Part shown: positions 16,690 through 25,026 of the stretch, piece by piece
Layout of the letters: each line of letters opens with the position of its first letter
How positions within the stretch are numbered: position 1 is the stretch's first letter
Assembly: GCA_902799765.1 (NCBI GenBank)
Contig: CADCBZ010000019.1
Location: forward strand, 1 to 56,604
DNA length: 56,604 nucleotides
Source of the DNA: an uncultured Prevotellaceae bacterium
Lineage (GTDB): Bacteria > Bacteroidota > Bacteroidia > Bacteroidales > Bacteroidaceae
Direction of reading: 5' to 3'
The notes under the pieces: generated by a model
The model's database searches: none
Seen by the model: the letters and a program-made list of their open reading frames with translations, nothing else
What the model was told of the DNA's origin: nothing
Translations under genes and position numbers: made by a program

Positions 16690-17838
16690 CTATAAAGAGT
16701 CAAATATACTTTTCCACTGTTCTGCTATCTGATCAATTTTAAAACGCTGCACATTATCAATAGCTTTAGCTGCCATAGCTTTACGCTGTTCTGGATGTTG
16801 TATCATCCAAATAATAGTCTCTGCCAATTTATCAATATTACCATTTTCCACCAACAAGCCATCAACATGATCCTGTATAATGTCCTTAGGACCACATGGA
16901 CAATCAAAAGAAACAACAGGCAAGCCACAAGCCATAGCCTCAATAAGAACCATTCCAAAACCTTCAAAGCGCGAACTCATTACGAGCAACGAACTTTTCA
17001 TATATTCATCTTGAATCTGCTCTGTAGGTCCTAATAGCTTACATTTATTCTTATTAATTTTTAATTCATCTATCAAGGTCTCATATTGCGAGCGTTCTCC
17101 CTGACCTACTATGGTCAACATCCAATCTGGACAATCTTTTTCAACAATAGCCCATGCCTTCAAAAGTAGGTCAAACCCCTTTTGATAAACATATCTACCA
17201 ACAGCAATCATACGCTTTTCTGTAAGTGGACTATAAGTTGAAAATGAAAATGTTAATGGATCTGGAATAACTACGACATTATTAAGTTCTGGCCAATTAT
17301 TAAAATCCTCCTCTGTTAAAACTACAAATTTATCAAGACGTTTCAATTTTGAAACTAAACTTCGCATCCAAAATCTTGCAAAAAGATCCTTTATTACGTT
17401 AGTATCTCCATGCTCAAAATTGCGATAATTAGCCCTATTTACATGCAACTCACCTATTTTCTTACTGCCATCTTTGATAGATGTCAGGAAATTGATTTCA
17501 CGTCTTAGCAAACTAACTGTGATATCAGGCCGAATACGCATTAGCTCTTGCTTCAGAAGTTTCTTAAACAAATACTGTTTCTTTAGATAAACAAATATCT
17601 TCTTTATGAAAGAACAAGTCCAAAGCTCTTCAAAGCCAATATTCAAATTGACCACTTTTACTTTTTCAGAAAGAGGATAAAAAATAGATTTACCTTCTCC
17701 CTCTGTCAAAATGATGGTAATGTCATAGCCAAAATGATCAGCAAAGTAGTTTGCCTTTAGCGTCAGGACACGTTCTACTCCACCAGCCATATATAGGGCT
17801 GGCGTGCAATAGACTATTTTATATCGTCTTGATGCCAT
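16690..17838 (-). CDS. Family 4 glycosyltransferase (GG-ER / PFGP subgroup)
   Basis: The 382-residue enzyme begins MASRRYKIVYCTPALYMAGGVERVLTLK, then an acceptor domain with GELHVNRANYRN. The donor domain starts MIAVGRYVYQKGFDLL and carries FEGFGMVLIEAMACGLPVVSF with E-x7-E and the variant signature DCPCGPKDII, where Cys replaces the Phe of its paralogues. It heads the three-gene leftward unit, with one base before the family 2 gene start. Upstream it is divergent from the family 2 gene at 17936 across 97 bases containing a box on each strand. The ATG at 17838 gives six residues before the conserved KIVYC strand. Sugar specificity unknown. Confidence 0.85.
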   Translation of the reverse strand: MASRRYKIVYCTPALYMAGGVERVLTLKANYFADHFGYDITIILTEGEGKSIFYPLSEKVKVVNLNIGFEELWTCSFIKKIFVYLKKQYLFKKLLKQELMRIRPDITVSLLRREINFLTSIKDGSKKIGELHVNRANYRNFEHGDTNVIKDLFARFWMRSLVSKLKRLDKFVVLTEEDFNNWPELNNVVVIPDPLTFSFSTYSPLTEKRMIAVGRYVYQKGFDLLLKAWAIVEKDCPDWMLTIVGQGERSQYETLIDELKINKNKCKLLGPTEQIQDEYMKSSLLVMSSRFEGFGMVLIEAMACGLPVVSFDCPCGPKDIIQDHVDGLLVENGNIDKLAETIIWMIQHPEQRKAMAAKAIDNVQRFKIDQIAEQWKSIFDSL

Positions 17839-17858
17839 CTATAACCATTTTGTTTGGG

Positions 17859-17866
17859 CAAAAATA
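17859..17866 (-). promoter_or_regulatory. Possible -7 box for the leftward three-gene unit
   Basis: TATTTTTG on the minus strand lies 20 bases before the ATG at 17838. It fits TAnnTTTG; the -33 region is not clear. Confidence 0.4.
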
Positions 17867-17908
17867 CAAAAATAAGTCGGAAAGAGCAAATTATTCCATC
17901 TTTTTTGT

Positions 17909-17916
17909 TATCTTTG
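17909..17916 (+). promoter_or_regulatory. -7 box for the rightward glycan unit
   Basis: TATCTTTG lies 19 bases before the ATG at 17936 and would serve the three genes from 17936 to 20572. No clear -33 TTG at the standard distance. Confidence 0.5.
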
Positions 17917-17935
17917 TGGCAAAATTAGGTTCAAA

Positions 17936-18841
17936 ATGGTTAAAGTTAGTGTCATATTACCTATTTACAATGTCGCATCTTATTTAGATGAGACCATTGG
18001 ATCATTGTTAAATCAATCGTTGAAAGAAATTGAGATTATTGCTGTAAATGATGGTTCAACCGATCACAGTGAAGCAATTGTCAGAAAGTATATGCAGCAG
18101 GATTCACGGATTAGCTATTTTTACCAAAAGAACCAAGGCCAGTCTGTAGCCAGAAATCTAGCACTTCAGCACGCCACAGGAGAATTTATATACATGATGG
18201 ATTCTGATGATGTCTTAGGGGATCCTAATGCATTACAAATCTATTATGAATATGCAGAAAAGAATAAAGCAGATTTTATCTTTTTTGACGGGGATACATT
18301 CTCTGAAGATAATGCCAACCGCACAACATGGAATACGAAAAGAACTCATCTTGTAGAAGAGAATATACCTTATGAAGGAGAGTATCTTCTCAACTTAATG
18401 TTAGATAAAAGGGTGCACAACTGTGTTGTATGGTTATTATTGATTGATCGAAACTACCTGAATCATATAGGACTTGAGTTCTATCCTGGAATCATTCATG
18501 AAGACGAACTGTTTACAACTATATTAACGCTACAAAGCCATTCCATTTATTGTTTAAAGCAGTCGTTTATTAAACATCGTATCAGATCTGCATCAACAAT
18601 GGGCTTGCGATATACAAAAAGGAACATGAATTGCTATCTTACCGTTATTGATGAGCTATTTAATTTTCAGAATTCCCCAATCATCAGAAAATTTGCAAAA
18701 TATACATTAAGCAAAGTTTTCTACACTGGGCATCAGATTCCTTTTACTGAAAAGCCACGTGTCTTTTGGAGAGCAGCGAAGTCTGGATATCTTAAATATA
18801 TTGGAATCAAGTCATCCTTTGTATTCTGGTTTAAACCATAA
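17936..18841 (+). CDS. Family 2 glycosyltransferase (GT-A fold)
   Basis: The 301-residue protein begins MVKVSVILPIYNVASYLDETI, then IEIIAVNDGSTDHSE, KNQGQSVARNLALQHATG and FIYMMDSDDVLG with the metal-binding DSDD. GIIHEDELFTTIL supplies the ED catalytic region. It closely resembles the protein at 8212-9258 in motif order but is shorter at the C-terminus. It is the first gene of a rightward unit of three: family 2 enzyme, hexapeptide acyltransferase (16 bases downstream) and a GT-B enzyme (four-base overlap). The unit suggests addition and acylation of a sugar followed by a further sugar transfer, which is inference from order only. Confidence 0.85.
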   Translation: MVKVSVILPIYNVASYLDETIGSLLNQSLKEIEIIAVNDGSTDHSEAIVRKYMQQDSRISYFYQKNQGQSVARNLALQHATGEFIYMMDSDDVLGDPNALQIYYEYAEKNKADFIFFDGDTFSEDNANRTTWNTKRTHLVEENIPYEGEYLLNLMLDKRVHNCVVWLLLIDRNYLNHIGLEFYPGIIHEDELFTTILTLQSHSIYCLKQSFIKHRIRSASTMGLRYTKRNMNCYLTVIDELFNFQNSPIIRKFAKYTLSKVFYTGHQIPFTEKPRVFWRAAKSGYLKYIGIKSSFVFWFKP

Positions 18842-18857
18842 TTAAAAAAAAGAAGTC

Positions 18858-19448
18858 ATGGATAGTGAACAAGTCAGGGAAAAGTTTAAAAACAATCCGA
18901 AGCTGAAGAAACTGGTAGATTGGCTGATTATGAATCAGGTGGAGACAAGACCTCGCTGGTATGTCAGGTTATTGGCACCCTTGTATCAGCATCGGGGGAA
19001 GCACAGCGTGATCCATCGTTCTGTAAGGATGGACACACCACCTTATCGTCAGTTCAGACTTGGAGACAATTCCGTGGTGGAGTCTTTCGCCTGTATCAAC
19101 AATGCCGTAGGTGATGTGATTATAGGCGATTATACCAGAATCGGATTGCATAATACGATTATCGGTCCTGTAACCATTGGCAGCCATGTAAACCTGGCAC
19201 AAGGCATCACGGTGACTGCACTCAATCATAATTTTGAGGATGCTGAAAAACGTATTGACGAACAAGGCGTCAGTACAACACCCGTTACCATCGGAGATGA
19301 CGTTTGGATTGGCGCCAATGCAGTCATCCTACCTGGTGTTCACATCGGTAATCATTGTGTGGTGGCTGCGGGTGCTGTCGTTACAAAGGATGTGCCAGCT
19401 CATTCACTCGTGGCTGGTGTTCCTGCTAAAATCATCAAACAGCTATGA
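18858..19448 (+). CDS. Hexapeptide-repeat acyltransferase (left-handed beta helix)
   Basis: The 196-residue protein has an N-terminal helical part (residues 1-60) and then isoleucine-patch hexapeptide turns: [55 protein letters not shown], closing with [17 protein letters not shown]. This is the left-handed beta-helix fold of O-acetyltransferases such as WbbJ, CysE and Maa relatives. The catalytic histidine is probably in TALNHNFED. It would act as a trimer using acetyl-CoA on a sugar in the cytoplasm. The sequence is richer in GC than the surrounding glycosyltransferase genes, as is its downstream partner. It is the middle gene of the unit 17936-20572 and its stop overlaps the next ATG (19445-19448). 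Confidence 0.85.
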   Translation: MDSEQVREKFKNNPKLKKLVDWLIMNQVETRPRWYVRLLAPLYQHRGKHSVIHRSVRMDTPPYRQFRLGDNSVVESFACINNAVGDVIIGDYTRIGLHNTIIGPVTIGSHVNLAQGITVTALNHNFEDAEKRIDEQGVSTTPVTIGDDVWIGANAVILPGVHIGNHCVVAAGAVVTKDVPAHSLVAGVPAKIIKQL

Positions 19449-20572
19449 GAATAGGAATTGAAGCACAACGCATTTTCCGGAAAAACAAACACGGAATGGA
19501 TTATGTGGTTCTTGAGGAAATCAAAGAATTACAGAAGTCTGATAACAGAAATGAATATTTCGTTTTTGTGGCACCAGGTGAAGACCGTTGTCTTCAAGAC
19601 AGCAAGAATGTGCATATCATACAGATTGGGAGCAACTTCTATCCGCTCTGGGAACAGTTCTCATTGCCACGAGCAGTCAATCAGTTGAATCTTGATATGC
19701 TTCATTGCACCAGCAACACGGCACCGATCCGATGTAAGATTCCGTTGATACTCACGCTGCATGACATCATCTTCCTGGAGCCAAGAGACAAATCTAATAA
19801 GTCATTCTATCAGGATATGGGATGGCGCTACAGAAGATTCGTCGTACCCAGAATTCTGAAGAAGTGTAAGCGTATTATCACCGTTTCAGATTTTGAATTC
19901 AACAACATTATTACCAAACTCCAGATCCCAGAGGAGAAGATGGTGATGATTTATAATGGCTATAATCAATGGTTTAGACCTGTTGAGGATACAGAGTTGA
20001 TTTACCAGCAATACATCGAGGAGCCTGGCTATTTCTTCTTCCTTGGCAATACGGATCCTAAGAAGAATACGGAACGGACACTGATTGCCTACTCAAAGTA
20101 TCTGAAGCTGTCGGATGTGAAAAGAAAACTGCTGATGGCTGATTTAGACAGAGGGTATCTTGAAGAGATCATCAACAGAAATGATATTGGAAACATCAGA
20201 GACTATATCGTCATGCCAGGCTATATCAAGAATGCCGATCTCCCGTATATCTACAACAACGCTTTTGCATTCCTCTATACTTCACTAAGAGAAAGTTTCG
20301 GTATTCCATTATTGGAAGCAATGGCTTGTGGAACGCCTGTCATCACATCCAACACCTCATCTATGCCTGAAATTGGAAGCCCCGAGGTTATCATGGTGAA
20401 TCCCCAGAATGTCCAAGAGATTACCGAGAAAATGCTCCTGTTAGAAAAAGACGAAGCACTGTATCAGAAACAGAAAGAAATTGGCCTTAACAGAGCCCAG
20501 CAATTCTCATGGAAATATACAGCCGAACAGTTGCTAACGGTCTATGAAGATGTGTATAGACAAAGAGGTTAA
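19445..20572 (+). CDS. Family 4 glycosyltransferase (mannosyltransferase-like)
   Basis: The 375-residue enzyme begins [22 protein letters not shown] and continues with LPLILTLHD-type segments ([15 protein letters not shown]) and [12 protein letters not shown], features of the MtfB/WbaZ-like mannosyl or rhamnosyl branch of GT4. The donor domain has [18 protein letters not shown] and [25 protein letters not shown] with E-x7-E, then MPEIG. It differs clearly from the PFGP subgroup upstream. It ends the rightward unit; its stop TAA shares the palindrome TTAA (20569-20572) with the stop of the convergent hypothetical gene. The mannose or rhamnose suggestion rests on family resemblance only. Confidence 0.85.
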   Translation: MRIGIEAQRIFRKNKHGMDYVVLEEIKELQKSDNRNEYFVFVAPGEDRCLQDSKNVHIIQIGSNFYPLWEQFSLPRAVNQLNLDMLHCTSNTAPIRCKIPLILTLHDIIFLEPRDKSNKSFYQDMGWRYRRFVVPRILKKCKRIITVSDFEFNNIITKLQIPEEKMVMIYNGYNQWFRPVEDTELIYQQYIEEPGYFFFLGNTDPKKNTERTLIAYSKYLKLSDVKRKLLMADLDRGYLEEIINRNDIGNIRDYIVMPGYIKNADLPYIYNNAFAFLYTSLRESFGIPLLEAMACGTPVITSNTSSMPEIGSPEVIMVNPQNVQEITEKMLLLEKDEALYQKQKEIGLNRAQQFSWKYTAEQLLTVYEDVYRQRG

Positions 20573-20907
20573 CTGAACAAATCCAAAGAGAGGTCTTTCG
20601 AAGGCTTCTCTTCTTTTTCTTCGATTGTATGTTCTTCCCTGAACTCTATCATCAGCTGGCGGGCATCGGGATTATTCTGCGTATTCAATCGATAATAGCC
20701 TCTACGATCCATACTCTCAATCAGGGAGGAAGGAGATTTGGAGTTTTTCAGAAGATACTGTTGGACATAAGTACGGATCTCCTCCAGATTCGGCATAAAG
20801 AATAAAGAGGCATTTTTATTAAACACATGCTTGGACAGCAGCTGTACGCTGATGCCCTTTTCACCTACATCGGTAAGAATCTCCAATATCTGTCTGTCGT
20901 AAGTCAT
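20569..20907 (-). CDS. Conserved hypothetical protein, possibly winged-helix
   Basis: The 112-residue protein is not one I can name. It begins MTYDRQILEILTDVGEKGISVQLLSKHVFN, which reads like a small winged-helix fold (helix, turn, helix), followed by LEEIRTYVQQYL and RRGYYRLNT, a plausible wing strand. The C-terminal 30 residues are acidic and polar ([25 protein letters not shown]) and probably disordered. No signal peptide or membrane segment is present, so it should be cytoplasmic. Its stop overlaps that of the convergent glycosyltransferase by four bases. A terminator for the gene behind it (20912-20945) lies immediately upstream, so it must have its own promoter or be expressed by read-through. 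Confidence 0.6.
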   Translation of the reverse strand: MTYDRQILEILTDVGEKGISVQLLSKHVFNKNASLFFMPNLEEIRTYVQQYLLKNSKSPSSLIESMDRRGYYRLNTQNNPDARQLMIEFREEHTIEEKEEKPSKDLSLDLFS

Positions 20908-20911
20908 CCGA

Positions 20912-20945
20912 TTAAAAAAGGTCGGTAAAAAAGATTACCGACCTT
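20912..20945 (-). terminator. Rho-independent terminator of the winged-helix gene
   Basis: On the minus strand AAGGTCGGTAA and TTACCGACCTT (20918-20945) form a perfect 11-base-pair stem with a six-base loop, followed by a run of Ts (TTTTTTAAT). It lies 23 bases downstream of the stop of the gene at 20969-21277. Confidence 0.8.
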
Positions 20946-20968
20946 CTTCTATCATTCGTTAAATTGTC

Positions 20969-21277
20969 TTATGCCAATGTAACTTTCTCTCCGTCGTTAA
21001 CGAGCTTGCCCTCCTTGAAGAGCCAGCCGAGACCGAGCAGAGTCTCCTCCTCTGAAATCTTAGCAGCCTTAGCAATCTCCTTAACGGTGAGAGCCTTACC
21101 TGCTGCTGCAAGTGCCTGATAAACATCACCAGCCTTGAAACCTGCGTTCTCAGCGTTTACAGTGAATACTGACTTTGCAGCTGCCTTAGGAGCAGCGGTC
21201 TTCTTTGTTGTAGTCTTCTTAGCTGCGGCTGCCTTTGTCTCAGTAGCCTTCTTAGCTGTTGCTTTCTTTTCTGCCAT
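20969..21277 (-). CDS. Small winged-helix protein with Lys/Ala-rich histone-like tail
   Basis: The 102-residue protein has two parts. Residues 1-36 are almost only Lys, Ala and Thr (MAEKKATAKKATETKAAAAK and on), like histone H1 or HU-type tails. Residues 37-102 form a winged helix-turn-helix resembling PF10771/DUF2582: GFKAGDVYQALAAAGKALTV, KEIAKAAKISEEETLLGLGWL, and KEGKLVNDGEKVTLA. The tail suggests non-specific DNA binding and the domain suggests a chromatin or transcription role, which is inference. The start at 21277 is chosen because the frame upstream to 21349 covers the promoter box at 21338-21345 and encodes nothing familiar. It is monocistronic with a strong terminator. Confidence 0.8.
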   Translation of the reverse strand: MAEKKATAKKATETKAAAAKKTTTKKTAAPKAAAKSVFTVNAENAGFKAGDVYQALAAAGKALTVKEIAKAAKISEEETLLGLGWLFKEGKLVNDGEKVTLA

Positions 21278-21337
21278 AATTCTTTTAAATGTTAATCCGT
21301 TATTCTGAAGTTTTACTTCTCTTAATCTTTTCGCGTG

Positions 21338-21345
21338 CAAAAGTA
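21338..21345 (-). promoter_or_regulatory. -7 box for the winged-helix gene
   Basis: TACTTTTG on the minus strand, with a TTG at 21362-21364 sixteen bases upstream. The leader to the ATG at 21277 would be about 55 bases, longer than for most genes here. Confidence 0.5.
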
Positions 21346-21400
21346 GCACTATTTATTCAGACAACTTATTGATATTTAAGTATTTTTGGCAAAAAGTAAA

Positions 21401-23161
21401 TTATTCTTGATGTAAGTCAATACGCAACTGAAGCTCTTCCAGCTGTTTCGGGTCTAACTCACCAGGTGCATCCAACATCACATCGCGACCACTATTATTC
21501 TTCGGGAAAGCGATACAATCACGAATGCTGTCGAGACCTGCCATCAAAGAAACGAAGCGATCGAGACCGAAGGCAAGACCTGCGTGAGGAGGTGCACCAT
21601 ACTTGAAGGCATTGATGAGGAAGCCGAACTGAGCCATAGCACGTTCAGGGGTGAAGCCCAGAATCTGGAACATCTTCTCCTGCAACTTGCCATCGTGAAT
21701 ACGCAGTGAACCACCACCAACTTCAACACCATTGCAGACAAAGTCATAAGCGACGGCACGTACCTTCTCAGGAGCCGTATCCAACAGAGGAATGTCATCA
21801 GGATTCGGCATCGTGAACGGATGGTGGGTAGCCATCAGGCGCTGTTCTTCATCACTCCATTCGAAGAGCGGGAAGTCAACGATCCACAAGCAAACGAAGT
21901 TGTCCTTATCACGCAGTCCAAGACGATCACCCATCTCAAGACGGAGTGTACACAACTGGACACGAGTCTTATTGGCATTGTCGCCAGAAAGTATCAAGAC
22001 GAGGTCGCCATCCTTGGCACCCATAGCCTCCTTGACTTTCTGCCAGACCTCAGGCTCATAGAACTTATCGATGCTTGATTTCACTGTACCATCCTCATTA
22101 AACTTTACATAAACGAGTCCTTTGGCACCTACCTGCGGACGCTTTACAAAGTCAGTCAACTGATCCAGCTGCTTGCGGGTATAGTTGGCGCAACCAGGTA
22201 CACAGATACCACCAATATAGGTAGCCTCATTGAATACTGGGAATGAACCAGTGCCTTTCAGCACGTCCATCAGTTCGACAAACTCCATACCGAAACGAAG
22301 ATCAGGCTTATCAGAACCGAAACGACGCATCGCCTCATGCCAGGTCATGCGCTGCAACGGGGGAAGTTCCACACCACGTACCTCTTTAAATAAATGACGG
22401 GCCATATCCTCGAATAGCTGAAGCACATCCTCCTGCTCTACAAACGACATTTCACAGTCGATCTGCGTGAACTCTGGCTGACGGTCAGCACGGAGATCCT
22501 CATCACGGAAGCACTTGGCAATCTGGAAGTAACGATCAAAACCAGATACCATCAGCAACTGCTTCAAAGTCTGTGGAGACTGAGGCAGGGCGTAGAACTG
22601 ACCAGGATTCATACGAGAAGGCACTACGAAGTCGCGAGCACCCTCAGGTGTTGAGCCAATCAAAATTGGAGTCTCCACCTCTATAAAGTCCTTGCCATCA
22701 AGGAAGTTTCGGATCAGGATGGTCATGCGATGACGCAGTTCAAGGTTCTTACGAACGGCTGCACGACGCAGATCGAGGTAACGATACTTCATGCGGATAT
22801 CATCACCACCATCGGTATTGTCTTCTATCGTGAAGGGAGGTGTCAGACTCTCACTCAATATATTCAATTCCCTTACCAGGATCTCAATATCACCCGTTGG
22901 CATCTTGGGATTCTTGCTCTGACGCTCACTGACCTCACCTTTAATCTGAATACAGAACTCACGACCGAGTTTGTTGGCACGATCACAAAGAGCAGCATCG
23001 TCAGCTTCATTGAAAACCAACTGTGTCAAGCCGTAACGGTCACGAAGATCAACGAAGGTCATACCGCCCATCTTACGACTACGCTGTACCCAGCCAGCAA
23101 GTGTCACCACACTGCCGGCATCTGAGAGACGAAGCTCTCCACAAGTCTTACTTCTATACAT
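21401..23161 (-). CDS. aspS: Aspartyl-tRNA synthetase
   Basis: The 586-residue protein is a complete bacterial-type class II aspartyl-tRNA synthetase. The N-terminal OB-fold anticodon-binding domain ([38 protein letters not shown]) spans about 1-110. The catalytic core has motif 1 near [15 protein letters not shown], motif 2 in [19 protein letters not shown], and motif 3 in [17 protein letters not shown] near the C-terminus. The bacterial insertion (GAD) domain lies between motifs 2 and 3. It charges tRNA-Asp using ATP in the cytoplasm. Length matches the family norm. The ATG at 23161 follows a promoter at 23192-23223 by about 30 bases. It appears monocistronic. Confidence 0.97.
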   Translation of the reverse strand: MYRSKTCGELRLSDAGSVVTLAGWVQRSRKMGGMTFVDLRDRYGLTQLVFNEADDAALCDRANKLGREFCIQIKGEVSERQSKNPKMPTGDIEILVRELNILSESLTPPFTIEDNTDGGDDIRMKYRYLDLRRAAVRKNLELRHRMTILIRNFLDGKDFIEVETPILIGSTPEGARDFVVPSRMNPGQFYALPQSPQTLKQLLMVSGFDRYFQIAKCFRDEDLRADRQPEFTQIDCEMSFVEQEDVLQLFEDMARHLFKEVRGVELPPLQRMTWHEAMRRFGSDKPDLRFGMEFVELMDVLKGTGSFPVFNEATYIGGICVPGCANYTRKQLDQLTDFVKRPQVGAKGLVYVKFNEDGTVKSSIDKFYEPEVWQKVKEAMGAKDGDLVLILSGDNANKTRVQLCTLRLEMGDRLGLRDKDNFVCLWIVDFPLFEWSDEEQRLMATHHPFTMPNPDDIPLLDTAPEKVRAVAYDFVCNGVEVGGGSLRIHDGKLQEKMFQILGFTPERAMAQFGFLINAFKYGAPPHAGLAFGLDRFVSLMAGLDSIRDCIAFPKNNSGRDVMLDAPGELDPKQLEELQLRIDLHQE

Positions 23162-23191
23162 ATTTATTATAATTTTATTCTATTTGAGGTG

Positions 23192-23223
23192 CAAAATTAT
23201 ATAAAAAAGCCCAAACTAACAAA
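23192..23223 (-). promoter_or_regulatory. Promoter of aspS
   Basis: On the minus strand TTTG (23223-23220) and TAATTTTG (23199-23192) are separated by 20 bases. The leader to the ATG at 23161 is about 25 bases. Confidence 0.6.
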
Positions 23224-23228
23224 TATAT

Positions 23229-23256
23229 TTCTTAATTCTTAATTCTTAATTCTCAA
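23229..23256. repeat. Short tandem repeat of TTCTTAA
   Basis: Three exact copies of TTCTTAA and a fourth with one change (TTCTCAA) run head to tail between the divergent aspS and DUF1573 promoters, starting nine bases upstream of the latter's -7 box. Copy-number change would alter spacing upstream of that box. Confidence 0.8.
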
Positions 23257-23264
23257 TTTTTTAT

Positions 23265-23272
23265 TATCTTTG
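23265..23272 (+). promoter_or_regulatory. -7 box for the DUF1573 gene
   Basis: TATCTTTG lies 29 bases before the ATG at 23302. The -33 position falls inside the TTCTTAA repeat and has no TTG. Confidence 0.55.
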
Positions 23273-23301
23273 CCCCGAATTTGCAATAAAACGACACGAA
23301 T

Positions 23302-23691
23302 ATGAAGAAATTACTTGTATTGACTATGCTGCTCGTTTGTGGAATGACAACCGCATTCGCCCAGAAACCTGCCGAAATCAAATTCGACAAGCTGACACAT
23401 AACTTCGGTACTTTCTCTGAGAAGAATCCCGTTGTAACCTGTGTCTTCACATACACCAATGTCGGTGAGGAAAACCTCGTCATCAACCAGGCCATTGCCA
23501 GTTGTGGTTGCACAGTTCCTGAATACACCAAGACGCCTATCAAGCCAGGTGAACAGGGACAGATCAAAGTGACCTATAATGGTGCAGGCAAGTTCCCAGG
23601 ACATTTTAAGAAATCCATCACCGTCCGTACGAATGGCGCAGTTGAGATGACAAGACTGTATGTCGAAGGAGATATGACTGAAGCACGATAA
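23302..23691 (+). CDS. DUF1573 family secreted protein
   Basis: The 129-residue protein has a signal peptide (MKKLLVLTMLLVCGMTTAFA, cleavage likely after Ala20) and one DUF1573 domain of immunoglobulin-like beta strands: FDKLTHNFGTFSEKNPVVTC, FTYTNVGEENLVINQAIASC, GCTVPEYTKTPIKPGEQGQI, VTYNGAGKFPGHFKKSITV. The paired cysteines in SCGCTVP are typical of the family. It is exported to the periplasm or cell surface; the function of DUF1573 proteins is not established. It is monocistronic between divergent aspS and a terminator hairpin right after the stop. The length is normal for single-domain members. Confidence 0.85.
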   Translation: MKKLLVLTMLLVCGMTTAFAQKPAEIKFDKLTHNFGTFSEKNPVVTCVFTYTNVGEENLVINQAIASCGCTVPEYTKTPIKPGEQGQIKVTYNGAGKFPGHFKKSITVRTNGAVEMTRLYVEGDMTEAR

Positions 23692-23693
23692 TG

Positions 23694-23717
23694 AATCCCC
23701 GCTGAATGGCGGGGATT
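23694..23717. terminator. Terminator hairpin between convergent genes
   Basis: AATCCCCGC (23694-23702) and GCGGGGATT (23709-23717) form a perfect nine-base-pair GC-rich stem with a six-base loop, followed by ATTGTTTATT. It lies between the stop of the DUF1573 gene and the 3' end of the leftward DUF3078 gene and can serve both. Confidence 0.8.
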
Positions 23718-23725
23718 ATTGTTTA

Positions 23726-24916
23726 TTAGAATGTGTAGGCAAAGCCCAATGAACAGAATTCCTTAAACTGCCAATAACCTAAGTCTTCGTCGTATTTGCC
23801 AGATTTGCTCGCATCGTCGAATCGTGGGTAGAGGAACAAGTTGGCAGAGATGTACTTTGACACTCGCAACTCAAAGGTATTTTCCCATTCAACCTCGGCA
23901 CGTTTGAAGGAAGTAAAGGCGTATAAACGACTTTTCCATGTAACCACATCATTAAATTTCCAGACGATATCTGCCGTCATGAGAGGACCGAACTCCAACA
24001 TGGAGTGCTTGCCCTCATCCAAACCATATTTGGTTGCAAGGTCAAGTCTGTCCACATAACGATAGTTGATAGCTATCGGCGACAGATTGATGGTTCCTGT
24101 CAGTCGTTTGTTCTTGGATTCCACTTTATAATCCATACCAAGACCGAGGTTCAGGTTAAAAGGTGAGAAGAAGTCTGAATAAACCTTTGGATCATTCGCT
24201 TTATAACCTGGTGTGAACTGTGTGTAAGCCTGAAACTGAAGGGTATAATACCAACGACGAGATGCATGGAGGCCAACTTTACTGGTAAGACGGATCAGGT
24301 CTTCATTAGATTTCACTTTATGCAAGGTGTCTTCGCGAGAAAGGAGGAGTCCAAGTTTCAATTCCAGTTTGTTATCCCATATCCATTTGTCCTTGTTGTC
24401 GTAATTGGCTTCCAACGTCAGAGCACCCACCATTGAGTAGTTGCTCTCACCACCTTTATACCAGTTGTCTGACACAAAATTCTGCATAAACTGCAAGAAA
24501 CCATCACCTTTATAGGTCCAGAACTTAGGTTTCTGAATCATCACCGTATCAGGAATATCCTGGGGAACATCCACCAGCAAAGGCTCATCTACTTTCTCGA
24601 TAAACTCCACCTGATTTTCAATGGGCTTGTTGACATTATCTATAATAGCACCCGTCTCTATCAGATCCGACTCTGTCGTATGCACCAGATCCGGACGATT
24701 CAGATAAATTCTCATCAAAGCGGCATCAATGGCGTCAGAAATGGGATCCTTACCTGCCGACTCCGAATCTAGAACCAATGTTTTATTAGCCACATTATGA
24801 TAGAATGTTAAGGGCGCAAACAAGCGATAATAACGTCCGTCGAGGCTATCATTTGGCTGTGTGGCACTGGCGCTGAGCGCCATACTGACCGCTAGAAATA
24901 ATAATGGTTTTCTCAT
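23726..24916 (-). CDS. DUF3078 outer-membrane beta-barrel protein
   Basis: The 396-residue protein starts MRKPLLFLAVSMALSASATQP, a signal peptide, followed by a polar region to about residue 150. It then has the DUF3078 domain: WTYKGDGFLQFMQNFVSDNWYKGGESNYS, LTLEANYDN, WIWDNKLELKLGLL, RWYYTLQFQAYTQFTPGY and FNLNLGLGMDYKV. Alternating aromatic strands and a final LGFAYTF indicate a beta barrel in the outer membrane. Function of the family is unknown. I chose the ATG at 24916 because a TAACTTTG box lies just upstream at 24926-24933; the open frame to 25006 covers the promoter. It is divergent from yidC. Confidence 0.85.
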   Translation of the reverse strand: MRKPLLFLAVSMALSASATQPNDSLDGRYYRLFAPLTFYHNVANKTLVLDSESAGKDPISDAIDAALMRIYLNRPDLVHTTESDLIETGAIIDNVNKPIENQVEFIEKVDEPLLVDVPQDIPDTVMIQKPKFWTYKGDGFLQFMQNFVSDNWYKGGESNYSMVGALTLEANYDNKDKWIWDNKLELKLGLLLSREDTLHKVKSNEDLIRLTSKVGLHASRRWYYTLQFQAYTQFTPGYKANDPKVYSDFFSPFNLNLGLGMDYKVESKNKRLTGTINLSPIAINYRYVDRLDLATKYGLDEGKHSMLEFGPLMTADIVWKFNDVVTWKSRLYAFTSFKRAEVEWENTFELRVSKYISANLFLYPRFDDASKSGKYDEDLGYWQFKEFCSLGFAYTF

Positions 24917-24925
24917 ATCTGATTG

Positions 24926-24933
24926 CAAAGTTA
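24926..24933 (-). promoter_or_regulatory. -7 box for the DUF3078 gene
   Basis: TAACTTTG on the minus strand is nine bases from the ATG at 24916, so the leader is only a few bases. The -33 element is weak. Confidence 0.5.
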
Positions 24934-24976
24934 CAATTTTTTCTCCATAGATTGCATACATTTCGCATTTTTTTCG

Positions 24977-24984
24977 TAATTTTG
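24977..24984 (+). promoter_or_regulatory. -7 box for the yidC operon
   Basis: TAATTTTG with a TTG at 24952-24954 (22-base spacing), about 42 bases before the ATG at 25027. It would drive yidC and the four genes behind it to 33549. Confidence 0.5.
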
Positions 24985-25026
24985 CACCTTGATTTATCGC
25001 GTACATTAATAAATAACAATAAATAA

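Noticed and set aside
1-20572. Complete capsule or O-antigen operon with flippase and polymerase
   Set aside because: No Wzx- or Wzy-like protein, no ABC exporter and no initiating sugar-phosphate transferase of the WbaP/WecA type were seen in the window; only assembly and modification genes are present.
24837-25026. Riboswitch or attenuator in the yidC/DUF3078 spacer
   Set aside because: Only two promoter boxes are visible; leaders are too short and no conserved aptamer pattern was seen.
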